A DNA stretch of 64,000 nucleotides from Megaleporinus macrocephalus (GCA_021613375.1 CM038710.1:27901763-27965762), one strand, 5' to 3'. Shown: positions 12,925 to 24,490, numbered from the stretch's first letter. Translations and numbers: made by a program. Notes: a model not told the origin generated them from the letters alone.

Positions 12925-13134
12925 TTTATAGTAAGGTGTTGAACTAGCTTCACTGTGCCTTGGCCTAGATTCTACAAGCTTCTTGAAGTATTCTGGAGGA
13001 ATGGAATGCCATTTTACCAAAACATTATTCCTCAGTTCATGTTTAGATGATGGTGCTAGACAGCGCTGTATGACATCTGTTTGATCCAAAATGCTGTCTG
13101 GTGACTGCAGTGAATTCATTTTCATACGTATCAA
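12925..13134 (-). mobile_element. Tc1-like transposase C-terminal fragment
   Basis: The minus strand reads VKWHSIPPEYFKKLVESRPR, the typical C-terminal end of Tc1/mariner transposases. Upstream residues are degenerate. It is a dead fragment in an intron of the decayed WD gene. Confidence 0.75.
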
Positions 13135-13799
13135 ACCATGCTTAATTCAAATTTTGCCTTTAATATATCTCCTGTCTCTGTGTTGTACTGCTATTTTACT
13201 TACACAGTGCTAGAGACCTATTTTCCACTTTCCATATTTATTTGGTCTAGTTTTTGTTGTTTGCAGATTTACATTTAATTAAGTGTCTTAGTCATGCTGC
13301 TGTAACATCTCGGTTTCACACCAGAGGGATGTATTACTACATAGCTCCACACCTACGCTTTAATACATCAACCATTTTTATTCATCTATCTATTTATTGA
13401 TGCATCTATATCCTGCACTCATTCTTTACTGTTTTTGTGCTTTGTGCTCACTAACAGATCAGTAAGATGGTACACGCTATAGGCCAAACCATCCTGGTGA
13501 CAAACATGGTCTGCTTGTGTAACATCAACCAGCTCTGTATCTCCTTTACAGGTTGTGATATCAGTGAGTGTATATACCTTTGTACATACAAATAAAGAGA
13601 TAAACTATAATATAGGCCACAGGTCTAAGAGCCCAAAGGCCTAAGGGCCAAAAATATAAAACAATATACAAACAAAGAAGTTTGGACAGTTTAAAATCCA
13701 GTTTTAAACATGTATTTTAACATAACATACTTTGCTATATTTTGTTACTAAACTACATTTAAAAATACAGACATTTATGAATTAATATATTAGGTTTAA

Positions 13800-14010
13800 C
13801 AATGATGTTGCCACAAAGCAGCTTTGCAGGTATTTAAAAACATGAAAACATGAAGTCACAACACTTTATCCACTGTGAGCAAGCCAGGTGGCAAGAAAAA
13901 TCTCCCTCAAAACTGGAGGAAGAAACCTTGAGAGGAACCAGACTCACAATCAGAGACCCATCCTCCTCTGGTTGAACAGTATTTACAGTTTATTAAACTA
14001 AAGCTGAGTC
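13800..14010. repeat. Interspersed fish-type repeat
   Basis: The stretch includes GAGGAAGAAACCTTGAGAGG and then AACCAGACTC, a phrase that recurs in many teleost genomic sequences. No coding potential or clear ends are visible, so the class is left open. Confidence 0.45.
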
Positions 14011-14934
14011 GGAAGGTAAGAGCTTTAGAAACAGCACAGGTGCTACATCAGGATGATACAGCAATGCAGTCAAGGATGTAGCAAATGGCATGTCACTGGT
14101 CAATGGATCCAGAATTTTTCCAAGCTACTTTGAAGCATTTCTATTGGTCCATTCATCATAAATTGGCACACAATATAAATGGCAGCTGCTGAGTTCAAAT
14201 GATGGTGAAAAATAAAAATACATGAGATACATGTTTTTCTTTGGAGACCAACAATATGCATTGTAATTACATTCCACTCTTGTTGAAGTTGTATTCATAT
14301 CCTGGTATCTTGCTCTTACCCTTATATTCTGTGTTTAAGATATATTATTTTGTTGTTTCTTATTGTTTTATTATCTTATTGTGAGCTGGCAGCTGTCAAA
14401 GCATGTCACTGCTAGTTGACACAATATCTGTGACAAAAACTTTGATTTGATTCAATGTTTCTCTAAGCCACCTCCCAGTCAGTAGATCCTGGTTTAATAG
14501 CCAAATGATTCTCCCACTGGTTCTGTAAACTAAAACCACAGTAATATATTCCTTGCAGTCAAGAGTTCATACAACATTCTTATTGTATAATAACTCCATA
14601 TATTTATTGTACAAAATTATAGTATGTATTTTTTAAACTTAAAATTATTTATCGTTTTAGTTCATATAGTTCATATCTTGTAATAGATTAAGTACAAAAG
14701 GTACATTATAAATGTTTGACAATAATTGCTTTTATTATCCTAATCCTCTCAAATTCAATAGGCACTCCATTGTCACTGGATCGGTCAGATCCACTACATC
14801 CCTGATCTGAACGTTGTCGCCACCTGCTGTACTGCAGACCGCACCGCTATGGCCCTCCCTACATGTTAACCTGTGTTCTAGTCTGCAATGTTTTGGACCA
14901 CACCATGTCTCTCACTGTAGTTAAAATCTATTCG

Positions 14935-15000
14935 ACCTCACTCTAATCCTAACCTTAACTCAAAACCTAATCCTAACTTTAGCCCTGGGGCTAATCCTAA
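14935..15000. repeat. Degenerate CTAA(C/T)CCT-like short tandem repeat
   Basis: Imperfect runs of CTAATCCTAACCTTAA, AACCTAATCCTAACTTTAG and CTAATCCTAAAG resemble a decayed telomere-like or simple repeat. Too few and too divergent for a firm interstitial telomere call. Confidence 0.35.
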
Positions 15001-15753
15001 AGTAGTATGTTACTATTCTGAACGTCTGTGAAGTGGCTACGGGGGTGGTATTCAAATAAAGGGGGACTAAAGTTTGGGGTAGAATATACTGAATGAAAAT
15101 CTGATCCTTTGTGGATGAGGTGGGATGTCCCTGTAACACTAAACTAGAATTATTCACAAAAAAACAGTATCACATTCTTTGAGAATAATACATTTACCTG
15201 TGCATGTTATCAGTTTTGACATTGATATCATGCCAGTACTCATCAGCGCTCAAACCTTTCAGCTGTTTAAGCCACTTTTTTGGGCCAGAAGTTTTTTTTA
15301 TTGCCAGAATATCTGATGAACGTTAAGTTGAGTGTTGCAAAATATGCTTTGGTAAATGTAAATCAGTCAAATTTTTGAAGAAGATACAATTTCTCTAAAA
15401 TACACACTGCAGTAGCCTGTGCACACATTTTATACATTTGGCCATTCAGGGTGGTTTCATGTGAAAGACGTTGTAGAGAATCGTACCATGATAGAAACCA
15501 AGGATTACGAAGACTGCAATACAAATATAGCCAGTTTATTTACTTTCCCAGAACCACAAGTGAACCAACACGTGTCTTTTTTTAATATGTTGATTTTAAA
15601 AAAGCATAAAGCATTCCACCATAAATAGATCTTAAGATTTTGACCTAAAATATATTTTTTATCATAACATTTAATTGATGTATTTGGCTTGAGGCAGCAT
15701 TTGTATCTTGATCTATTAACTTTCTGTAGGACAAGCTTTTGGAGGCCTTAGGC

Positions 15754-15951
15754 CAGGGGTGTCCAATCTTATCCACAAAGGGCCGGTGTGGCTGCAAGTT
15801 TTCATTCCAACAAACCAGGAATACAGCTGATCAGCAGTTGGAAGACTGAGATGAACTGATTAAACAAGTAGAATCAGGTGTGCTCCAGCCTGGTTGGAGT
15901 AAAAACCTGCAGCCACACTGGGCCCTTTGTGGATAAGATTGGACACCTCTG
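15754..15951. mobile_element. Palindromic hAT-like MITE with 8-bp target duplication
   Basis: The ends read CAGGGGTGTCCAATCTTATCC on the left and, inverted, CAGAGGTGTCCAATCTTATCC on the right. The arms remain complementary well inward (CACAAAGGGCC, GTGTGGCTGCA). CCTTAGGC flanks both sides (15746-15753 and 15952-15959). An 8-bp duplication with CAG-starting ends is the hAT signature. Both duplications are identical, so insertion is fairly recent compared with the surrounding dead gene. Confidence 0.9.
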
Positions 15952-16314
15952 CCTTAGGCTCTTTAGAGGTCTGTTTCCTCTCACCACTGTGAACAATTCT
16001 GACACTGTTTTCTAGAGCGTTTTGCATCAAAACCACCCTGAATGACTTTGCTTGCATCTTGATCATTTATTTGTATAGACATTTTAATGAATCCATGCAA
16101 TTCCTCTTCTTTAACCTTATGTTACATTCACAGCAGTGCCCACTTCCATCTACAGAAAGGCATTCTGTGCTTCTATTACTCACCTGAGTCCAATATCCTG
16201 GTGTGGCTGTATATATATGTATACCATATAGCTAATCATGTTTACTGGTAGGTTTATAGTGCTTTATCGAATGCATTGACTTTCATGCTACTCATTAGTG
16301 TCTGTGTGCTGCAG

Positions 16315-16442
16315 TAACAGGAGGGTTTGATAGAGTAATTCGAGTGTGGAATCCATATGTGACCTGTCAGGCGATATCTCAAATGACACACATAATGGTA
16401 AATGGCAAACAAAACATAGTCATCAGTATCTCTAAAGACAAG
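16315..16442 (+). pseudogene. WD-blade exon with intact frame
   Basis: Bounded by CAG and GTGGGT, this exon encodes TGGFDRVIRVWNPYV and ends in ISISKDK, family hallmarks. Between them the usual spacer of a WD blade looks about eight residues short, which suggests an in-frame deletion. The following exon region, near 16801-16920, starts with TGA where a Trp codon is expected before DLQDSVCVQNIHPNG. Confidence 0.65.
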
Positions 16443-17239
16443 GTGGGTCATACTAGTCTTTAGAATTTTGTTCAGATTTTTTTATGCTTATTTCAAAACC
16501 ACACATCTTCCCTGTGTTTTTCAGTTATTTGACTGCTTTTTTAACCATTTTTTATTTTCCTTTCTAAGATATCAAGGTTTTTTTTATATTAGGTCTGTCA
16601 TGATAGCCCAAAAACCTTGATTATTAATCAATAATAAATAATAAATAAAGAGAAACAAATCAAATTATTACTATTGACATTGACATCTGAGTATTGATCT
16701 GATAAATGTCCAAATAATTAGTACATTATTTGGTTAATGCTTACAACTGTCTTACGAGTGCTTGTTTTTGTGTCTGTATATTTTGGAATATGTGTGAGTG
16801 TGAGACCTGCAAGACAGCGTGTGTGTGCAGAACATCCATCCCAATGGCATCAGCATGGGCCTATTCCCCATCTCATGCACCTACCTCAACCACAACACCA
16901 ACACTGTTATTGTGGCTACATACAAGGTAAGTTTTACCATGGCTATATCATACAACCCTATGAAGAAATGGAAGATGAAGATATGAAGTCTTTATTCAAA
17001 CAGTGTTTATACATAAAGGTGATATAATTGAATACATAAAATTAAGTGTCTTTATAGCAGACTTCGTAATCCTTGGTTTCTATCATGATACGATTCTCTA
17101 CAACAAACTTTTTCATATAAAACCACCCTGAATGGGCAAATTTATGCAGAACTTTAGAAAAAATTATGAAATTTCTTTAACAATAAGCAGTGTCTTATAA
17201 TATGAAATTAAATAAATAGTAATGCAGTTTTCTTATGTG

Positions 17240-17790
17240 AAAAGGATAGGTACAGTCCCACATACACAACTTCAGACATGTCTAAAATCAGGTACACCTG
17301 AACAGATGCTAGAGCTTATCTTGAAGGATCTTGTCTTATTTAAACCTCAGATATCTGGATAATCTCACTTCATTGGAGTTTGGAGTATCATCATGTCTAG
17401 ATCAGAAGAGATCTCTCTACCTTCAAAGACTGCACACATTTCACCTACATGGGAGGTGTGCCAGAAAGAAGCATTTACTGTCTAATAAAAACATCAGAGC
17501 AAGGCTAAAGTTTGCTACTCAATATCTTGGCAAAGACCAGGACCTCTGATACAATGTTCTGTGGACATATGAGTCACTGGTAGAGCTGCTTTGTCACAGT
17601 ACCAGAAAAGATGTTTGGCCAAAGAACAAAGGCTGCATTGGTCAAAAGAACCAACTAAAAAGCATGATGGTGGAAATGCTATGTTTTTCTGCTTTGCTGC
17701 CTCAGGGCCTGGCCAAAACCCTACTATGAATTCTCTTTCATATCCGAGAGTGCTTGAGGAAAATGCGAGACCATCTGTAGAGTAGCTCCT
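17240..17790 (+). mobile_element. Tc1-like transposase remnant
   Basis: The + strand reads RARLKFATQYLGKDQDL, a stop, NVLWTYESLVELL, then DVWPKNKGC and, after a frame change, FAASGPGQN. These are successive blocks of Tc1 transposase, including the region of the second catalytic Asp, here in NVLWTYES where the usual DES is lost. Several stops and frameshifts show that it is inactive. Confidence 0.85.
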
Positions 17791-18494
17791 TCACAGGTAG
17801 TGCTTCCTGCCTCCAAAATCACTGGTTACCTTTCTATATATCAGAAGAATGGAAAATAAATCATTAACAATTTACACCAATAGTTCACATCCAGCGCAGT
17901 ACCTTTTTAAAATGTTCCCTTCTGGCAGAAGATTTCAAATCTTCTCTTGTAGAACATCTTGTTTCAGTAACAGCACCCACCCTTCCACTATCAGACACTT
18001 TACCCTGCTCCAAAGTTGTAATTTGAACCCTGTTTTCATTTACTTTCACATTTGTTTTTGTTTTGTTGTGGTCATAAATGTATTTGTATGGTTGTATCGT
18101 GTTTGTGTGCACTGGAATGAATTCCTCTCAGTGAAGTATAGGCAATAAAGTATTGGCAATAAAGTATATGGCATATTATTATTATTAAAACACAAAATCT
18201 CATACAAATCAGGATTATATTGTATATGTGTATGTTTGTATTTGTATTTGTGTTGAATATGTGTAGATGAGGTTCTTCAAGGGGTTGTGGATAGCATAGA
18301 CAACACCATGGCTGAAGAAGTGACATCTCATGAGCAACCGCCTTTGTGCAGCTCTGTATAACACAAACTTCAGACAGGTCAGACATCAGTTGAGCAATAA
18401 CAGCTATCCATTCATCCATATGTCTATCAAGCCATCCCTCCCTAAACTTCTCTCAGTGTGCTTCTCGCACCCCTGTACTTCATTCTCCCTACAG

Positions 18495-18720
18495 GTAGTG
18501 AGTGGGTGTCATGCAGGTGTGGTGAACGTGTGGGATGTCCTGAGTCGAGAGATGGTCATGCAGTTCCAGATCAATCCCAAGCAGCCAGTGGAGGTGAGTG
18601 CCATGGCCTTCGACAGCCCAAAACGTGCCTTTTAACTGGCTCTAACGATGGCATGCTGCGCCTCTGGAACTTCAACAGTGGAGCGCTGCTCAGTCAGCTC
18701 CCTCTGGTGGACAACAGCAG
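18495..18720 (+). pseudogene. WD-blade exon with one-base frameshift
   Basis: The exon opens after TACAG with VVSGCHAGVVNVWDV and continues to MAFDSPKR. The protein then resumes in another frame as LLTGSNDGMLRLWNF. One base is missing around 18624-18630, and the unshifted frame meets TAA at 18633-18635. A GTGGGA donor follows AGCAGG at 18721. This is the clearest single lesion in the gene. Confidence 0.75.
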
Positions 18721-19958
18721 GGTGGGAAACCTCCAGTTCTAGTACTCAAAACCACCTCAGATCAGCAGCTATGAAGCACTGAGCTCAGCTCTACTATTCC
18801 ACCATCCTAGCTGAACTGGATGTGGGAAGATTACATGGATCCTGTATATAATGATATAATGATCTATGTGTCTGGCTAGAGCAAACGAGTCATGTCATAT
18901 ATCTGTGAGTGATTTCAGTTGAAGTTTATAAAGTATGTATACATAACTCAAGGAGTCAAAGATTTCTTTCTGTGTTAATGCTGTCGAAACTCTCTCTCTC
19001 TTTCGTTCTCTCTTTTTCCTCCTTGTCAAAAACTTTCTCTGTCTTGTTTACTGTGGAACATAGTGATTTAAAAGACAACAGGACAAAGATGGACTATAAT
19101 GTACGGAAGATATTTACTCCATGCATGTTTATGGGAACAAGCTGCTGGTAACAGCCTCCGATAATGATGACATCATTATCTGGAACACCAATTCGGGCCA
19201 AGCCTTTAATGCGAGAGCCCACATCTTCTAGTGCCCGTTAGGGTAAGAGTGAGAATACCAATGTGGATGTGGACTATTGTATAAAGCAGGAAGATTTGAA
19301 TTTGAGTTGTGAAAAATGTCCACCATTTGAAACTAAGTCTAACTCTTATGTAAAGCATAGCCTGATTTATAGCCAGTTATAATAAGCAACACTAATCCCT
19401 AATTATTATTGTTATTATACTTATGATCTCAGGCAAACCTCCACAGCTTCTTTCACCAGGCCATGATGCGCCTGTATAAGGAAGCTCTGCTTTAAACAGC
19501 TGCACATGCACTTTAACACATACATTGTCAAGCACATAACCACTTTATATACAATCCCATAATCCTTCTGAATAAGAAGGCGTATTTAGACGTATATTCA
19601 CTTCTCACTTCTTTAGTTGTAAATACTGCATATGCGTACTTTAGTACTTGATTATAGCTGTCCTTAACTTTTATATTAATTGAGATTGTGTCTGTTTTAT
19701 GTATAAGTATAGTGTATTGTTTCTATATTTATTTTGTAGGTATTCATTTTATGCTGACACCTGAATCAAGAGGAATATATTCTATATCTGGTATTTGGTG
19801 AATAAAGTGAATAAAGTGTCACATGTTATGGCAATTTGGACAACAATTTGTTTACATTTCGAAATGTAATATTAAGATATGTTGTTGATGCAGAGTATAT
19901 GATGATCTAGTTCCAGTATATTGCATTGTGTATTGGTTTTTCTTTTATGATTGTGCAG

Positions 19959-20141
19959 GTCTTGGAGAGTGGCAACAGGAGTACACATAGGATACAGAAG
20001 GTTGTAGAAGATCAGAAGATCCCTCAGTCTGAGAAGCTTGAAGATAATGAGAATGATCAGTGGCTGTGCTCTATACATGAGGTTCCTGCGAAGGCCAGAC
20101 AGCCCAGTATTGAAAGCCCACCTTCAACCAATGAATCACAG
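19959..20141 (+). pseudogene. Linker exon of the decayed WD gene, frame open
   Basis: This is 183 nt (61 codons) between TGCAG and GTAGGA. It encodes a charged Ser/Pro/Glu-rich stretch, VLESGNRSTHRIQKVV through PPSTNESQ. No domain is visible. It is assigned to the gene by position, strand and phase. Confidence 0.5.
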
Positions 20142-20763
20142 GTAGGAGCACCATAGGTGTGAGTTTTTATTGTAACATAATGTATACATGTGTAAATCTC
20201 TCAATGATATCAGTTTTTTAGAAATCACCTCAATGTATTTTTAAATATCATGTGATCTCATAGTTCACTTAAAGCATTTTACTACAGATGTATATTAATT
20301 AAAAAAAAAGTGTACAATAGTGTGACTGGAGGAAGTATTTACACAGCAGTGCAGTATGGACAATATCAGACATCAAATACTCAGACAATTATATTGATGA
20401 AAACATTAGCGCATGCTTTTCTAAATATGATCATAATCAGTCATAATTGGTGCAAACTTGTTAAACACTGACACCTTCAGAACAACGCCTCCCTGCTGGT
20501 CTTATTTCTGTAATGATGAGCTATTTTGCAGACGACTTTAATGTTGGTAATTCATGTGTATTTTTTTACATGCCTGTGTGCAAAATAGATGAGTGATGTT
20601 GTTATTTTTATTTAATTATATATATTTATAAAATTCAGCAGGCAAGTCAGAAGGTACAGCTGTTCAGTCACGCACACACGCTCAGCAGGGTTGTGCTGTT
20701 CATTACTCTTGGGTTTTGTTCCTTTCTCTGAAGAACGTATATTAATAGACTGTTGCGTGTGCA

Positions 20764-21699
20764 CATGTTAGTGTTTTTTTTTTGCAATTGAAGTTTTTAT
20801 AATCACACTTAGACATTTACAAATGAAACAGTAATCCAGTCCCACAAAAGAGTTACAACATTAAGATAATACACAAAAAAACATATTTAAAGCAAAATGT
20901 GACATGGAAGTTCAGGTGTGCTAATGAGTACAATCGAATCACACATCTAGTGTCATCTTACCATCTTTTCTACATTGATCATATATCCTAATTAACATTC
21001 TTTCGTATGAAGCAGTCTTTATCAACAGATCTACACACTCTTTCAAGCTTGGTATTTTAGATAATTTCCAATGTCTCAGAATTATCCTCTCAGCTGATAC
21101 CAGACCTATAATAATAATCCTGAATTCTTCTTTGTTTATATTTGGCAGAGTCTCTCTGCTACCCAATAAACACAGCAGTGGGCAAACTGGAATAGTTTTC
21201 CCAATCCATTTTCCTAATAGATGTAATACCTCTTCCCAGAAAGGACGTACAGATGCACGCTCCCATATAGAATGCACAAATGTGCCCTGTTCCTTTTGGC
21301 ATTTCCAACAAAGATTGTTATCAATAAACCCCATTTTTATCAATCGTGAGGGTATCCAATAATATCTATGCAATGTTTTATACTGAATACATTTGCCCCT
21401 TCTCTAATGTACCCCCCAGAGTTCAATATAATGTTTAACCATGTTTCATCTTCTATTTCACATTCCAGATCTCTCTGCCCCCCATTTTTTTAAGTTGGTC
21501 TCATTGTCACTGCCAACATCATTGGCTATTCTGTAAAATACAGATGCCTTATGATTTTCCTTATATTGTTCTACATAATCCACAAAGAAGTAAGTACCCA
21601 TGAAACCTTGGAACCTGGAAGCCAAACAACTCCGTAACTGCAAATATTTCCAAAAGTTCTCTTTACCTTCAAGATTATATGCTCATGTTAGTGTTTTTT
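20764..21699 (-). mobile_element. 5'-truncated L1-like LINE with 16-bp target duplication
   Basis: The minus strand encodes the C-terminal part of an L1-type ORF2: the ORF at 21373-20939 carries RYYWIPSRLIKMG, then the CWKC and zinc-knuckle-like motif with W-ER, and LCLLGSRE. Upstream pieces (LQLRSCLASRFQG; VDYVEQYKEN) lie at 21660-21480 in a different frame. CATGTTAGTGTTTTTT flanks both sides at 20764-20779 and 21684-21699, and a T-run (poly-A tail on the minus strand) follows the left copy. This is a textbook target-primed insertion, about 0.9 kb long. Confidence 0.88.
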
Positions 21700-22075
21700 A
21701 TTTCCATTTCATTCCAATTAATTGCATATATTGAACATATTCATGTTTTGTATGTGTGTCTTTAAGCCAGGTGGTGTACCTTCCAAGCTCCACCTAAAAC
21801 CTGTCTAAAGAATACTGGGTAGTCGGTCTCAACACACCCTGCATGGCTGTGGAGAAGGTACTGGACAACATTTCTTGGTGTCATGTTTTAGGTTTCCTGT
21901 TTTTGACCAGATGGAATTATCTTGGAACTTAGACACAACTCAGTGTAAATCTTTAAATAAATAAATTGTTTTTATACAGTGTCATGTTAGCATAGATGGG
22001 GTATTTGTTAAAGAAATACAGCTACTGACAGAACAGACATACAGTTTCCTTCAGATGTTCTTTAATTCATCTTAC

Positions 22076-22094
22076 GTATATATATATATATATA
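22076..22094. repeat. Short (TA)n microsatellite
   Basis: A run of TA dinucleotides. A second AT-only palindromic stretch (TTAATAATA units) lies at 22497-22545. Confidence 0.8.
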
Positions 22095-23104
22095 AACTGA
22101 CTGGCTGTACTGATTAAAATGTATATGAATGAAAGGTGGTCTCTGACATTTGCACAGTGCTATATAACAAGTTTTATCTGAGTTTAGCCTCTTCTCATAC
22201 GACTCCCGTAATCAGATGCTGCTGACTGGAGACAGCAATGGATACATCATGGTGAGTAGATAAAGGCTGTAGATGTACATGTAAATTTCAATGTGGGGTA
22301 AGAATATTATATATAACTCACTGGCCATTTCTGAATGTTAAATAAATGGCTATATTTGTATATTTGAGCAAATATTCCTATCATCACTGCTGTAAAGAAT
22401 TCTGAGTAGCTATGATTCTTTATAATAAACCACTTCACTAAAACACATGACTTTGTATGCATCTCAGAAGTTGGGATTATGTAGAACATGTCATGTTAAT
22501 AATATATATATTATTAATAATATTATATTATTAATAATATAATTTTGGGCCTAAATATTGGTCTTTTCCCATTTACTCTGGTTCATCTGGCTTGTAAACT
22601 CTTTTTCTGGAAGTTTTTAAAATGAGTGCAGACATTACGGTGTTGGGGTTTAGTAACATTTGGTCAGCCCTTAATTTACTTTCTGATCTGTTACTCTCTT
22701 AGCTGACTGCCAATCTTTATTCTGCGTTTTGTTTCTTTGAATTTTGAAGCACGGCCAAAAAGATCTTGGCAAACCTGGATACCCAGAGATGGCATCATCC
22801 TTCCATGTCTGCCATCAGAGACTCACTATGCAAACAGGAGGAGGTTTCGGCTGTTGACTCCCATACCTGCAGCCCTGAGCAGATCAGACAAACCTGGACA
22901 CTATGGCAGGAAGAGGAGAAAGAGGTGAGACTGTCGATGTGTCCCAAACTAAGCACGTCTTTACTTATTACAATACTGAGTGCACTTCTAAAGGTTTCTG
23001 CTCTGTATATACCAGTGTACGTGTATAAGTGGATACTTAGGACCGCCTCCTTGTATCTACGCTCATTGTCCATTTTTATCTGTTTCACTTACCATTTAGA
23101 AGAC

Positions 23105-23280
23105 ATTTGTAGCTCTACAATTATAGACTGTTGTCCATTTGTTTCTCTGCATACTTTCCCCAGCAGAGCCATGTCTGATCCATTTGTCATACACTAACAC
23201 ACCACCACATCAGTGTTACTACAGTGCTGAGAATAATCCACCACCTAAATAGTACCTGCTCTGTGGAGGTTGTGCCCTTG
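23105..23280. repeat. Interspersed repeat, shared with 25490-25720
   Basis: Contains CAGTGTTACTACAGTGCTGAGAATAATCCACCACC, a phrase common in ostariophysan genomes, and TATAGACTGTTGTCCATTTG, which matches ACAGACTGTAGTCTATTTGC near 25580. The element is noncoding. Class is not determined. Confidence 0.5.
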
Positions 23281-24160
23281 AAATGAATCTCCTTAATTGA
23301 AACCCTTTTTGCCAATTAGCTGTAGGAAATGTAATTAACACAGAGGTTTATTTACTTTTTCTGGCCTGCAATGTAAATATTTACTCAATGCACTCATAAA
23401 AAGACATGAAAAGTACACCTGTTTGAGTTATTAGTTTAGTAATACTGTGTTTGTCTATAGTTGTATAACGATCAGACCCCATTTAATCAGTAAGCAATGC
23501 AGAAATCCAGGTAATTCCAAAGGTGCTACATACAGCGCATGTATGTTTAATGCAGTAATGTATTTGGTGACTGTAGCTTCTTGTTTTTATTCCTTTTGTA
23601 TAGACCAGCAGTGTTTTGAAACAATCTCATAAACAAAAATTGAGACATGACCTACAACTAAGTGCACCTGACCTACAAGAAAGCCTCACTAACAGAGAGC
23701 AGGCAAGCCAGAACTCTCCATAATTTTGATAACTACTTTATAGAAAGTAAAATAAGTGTTATAGTAATACCAGCAAGAGCCACAGTGATACATATTGGTC
23801 AGTGATGATTCCAATCCATCTGTTACAGTTTCTTAATGCAATATGGGCATAAACAACCTTGAAGATTAAGGTATGGTAATGGAAGAGTTGCATGCACATC
23901 AGCACAACGGCAGTTATTTGAAAAACATTTGGTGCCATGAATCAAAATCAAGGTAACAGATTCTAGACTGTGCTGACAACAAGGCAAATACTGTGGCATA
24001 TTTCCAATACTGATGTCACATTCAGTAACAGTCAACAAATCAATTTATCCTCTCTTTTTCACAGGCTTTTTTAAAAAATAGATTTAAATTCAAACGTGAT
24101 ATAATTTCCACCTGCAAGGGTTTCACTGTTTTTTTTTATGCATCATATCTCGACCTCCAG

Positions 24161-24274
24161 CAGCGGATCCAAGAGACCTCCAAGACAGCCCCTAAGCAAA
24201 TGAAATCCTCTATATGTTCTTCCGTCGCCCCCTACATGGCACACTCGTCACTGGGCACCTTCCCCTTTGTATAA
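24161..24274 (+). pseudogene. Probable last exon of the decayed WD gene
   Basis: After a CTCCAG acceptor, 37 sense codons (QRIQETSKTAPKQMK through LGTFPFV) end in TAA at 24272-24274, followed by AATAAA at 24437-24442. It is placed here because strand, spacing and an open frame fit. The C-terminus of this family is not well conserved, so this is moderate evidence only. Confidence 0.45.
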
Positions 24275-24384
24275 GTAAAACAGCCATTCCATATGGTTAC
24301 AGCATCAGCTTGTGTGTCAAGTATCAGCATGTGCATTTTGTTAGAGGGCTACTGACAGACGGGTTTAAAAACAATTTACTCTCT

Positions 24385-24390
24385 TTTATT
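24385..24390 (-). terminator. Candidate poly(A) signal of the PEX39-like gene
   Basis: TTTATT on + (AATAAA on -) lies 101 bases past the stop codon. The + strand AATAAA of the WD gene lies at 24437-24442, so the two convergent 3' ends would overlap. Confidence 0.5.
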
Positions 24391-24490
24391 TCTCCGTATG
24401 TACATTCAGGAAGAGAAAGCATAGTTGGCAACTGTAAATAAAGTCCAGGGCAACAACACTGTTTCAGAGAACTAAGGCTTCTGAAATGCA

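Larger units (their letters stand above)
15441..17140. repeat. Inverted repeat pair plus a third partial copy
   Basis: The sequence at 15441-15525 (CCATTCAGGGTGGTTT through GAAACCAAGGATTACGAAG) recurs inverted at about 17062-17137 with few differences. A third, more diverged inverted piece (AAACCACCCTGAATGA) lies at 16031-16046. The arms are about 1.5 kb apart and enclose a WD exon and an hAT-like MITE. It may be two opposed copies of one repeat rather than one element. Confidence 0.7.
10190..24274 (+). pseudogene. Decayed EF-hand/WD-repeat gene, WDR49/WDR64 (CFAP337) type
   Basis: Exon-like islands in order read as an EF-hand segment followed by WD-repeat blades, the architecture of WDR49/WDR64 proteins of motile cilia. 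Recognisable pieces: QINDQHLRLI (10197-10236); MKDFREAIKKIM and a degenerate NCDSRLEW loop (10560-10678); DDYPTYPLLEY (12028-); SISQKGTLNFWNKR (about 12483-12530); ILVTNMVCLCNINQL (13458-13563); TGGFDRVIRVWNPYV and ISISKDK (16315-16442); VVNVWDV and TGSNDGMLRLWNF (18495-18720); VTASDNDDIIIWNTNSG (about 19103-19231); LLTGDSNGYIM (22188-22251). Lesions: TGA at 10237-10239; acceptor GG instead of AG at 10558-10559; TAA at 12133-12135; a frame change between about 12430 and 12480; a likely TGA at 16801-16803; a one-base frameshift near 18624-18630; TAG at 19229-19231. Neighbouring genes are intact, so sequencing error is unlikely. WDR49 versus WDR64 cannot be settled by eye. Confidence 0.8.
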
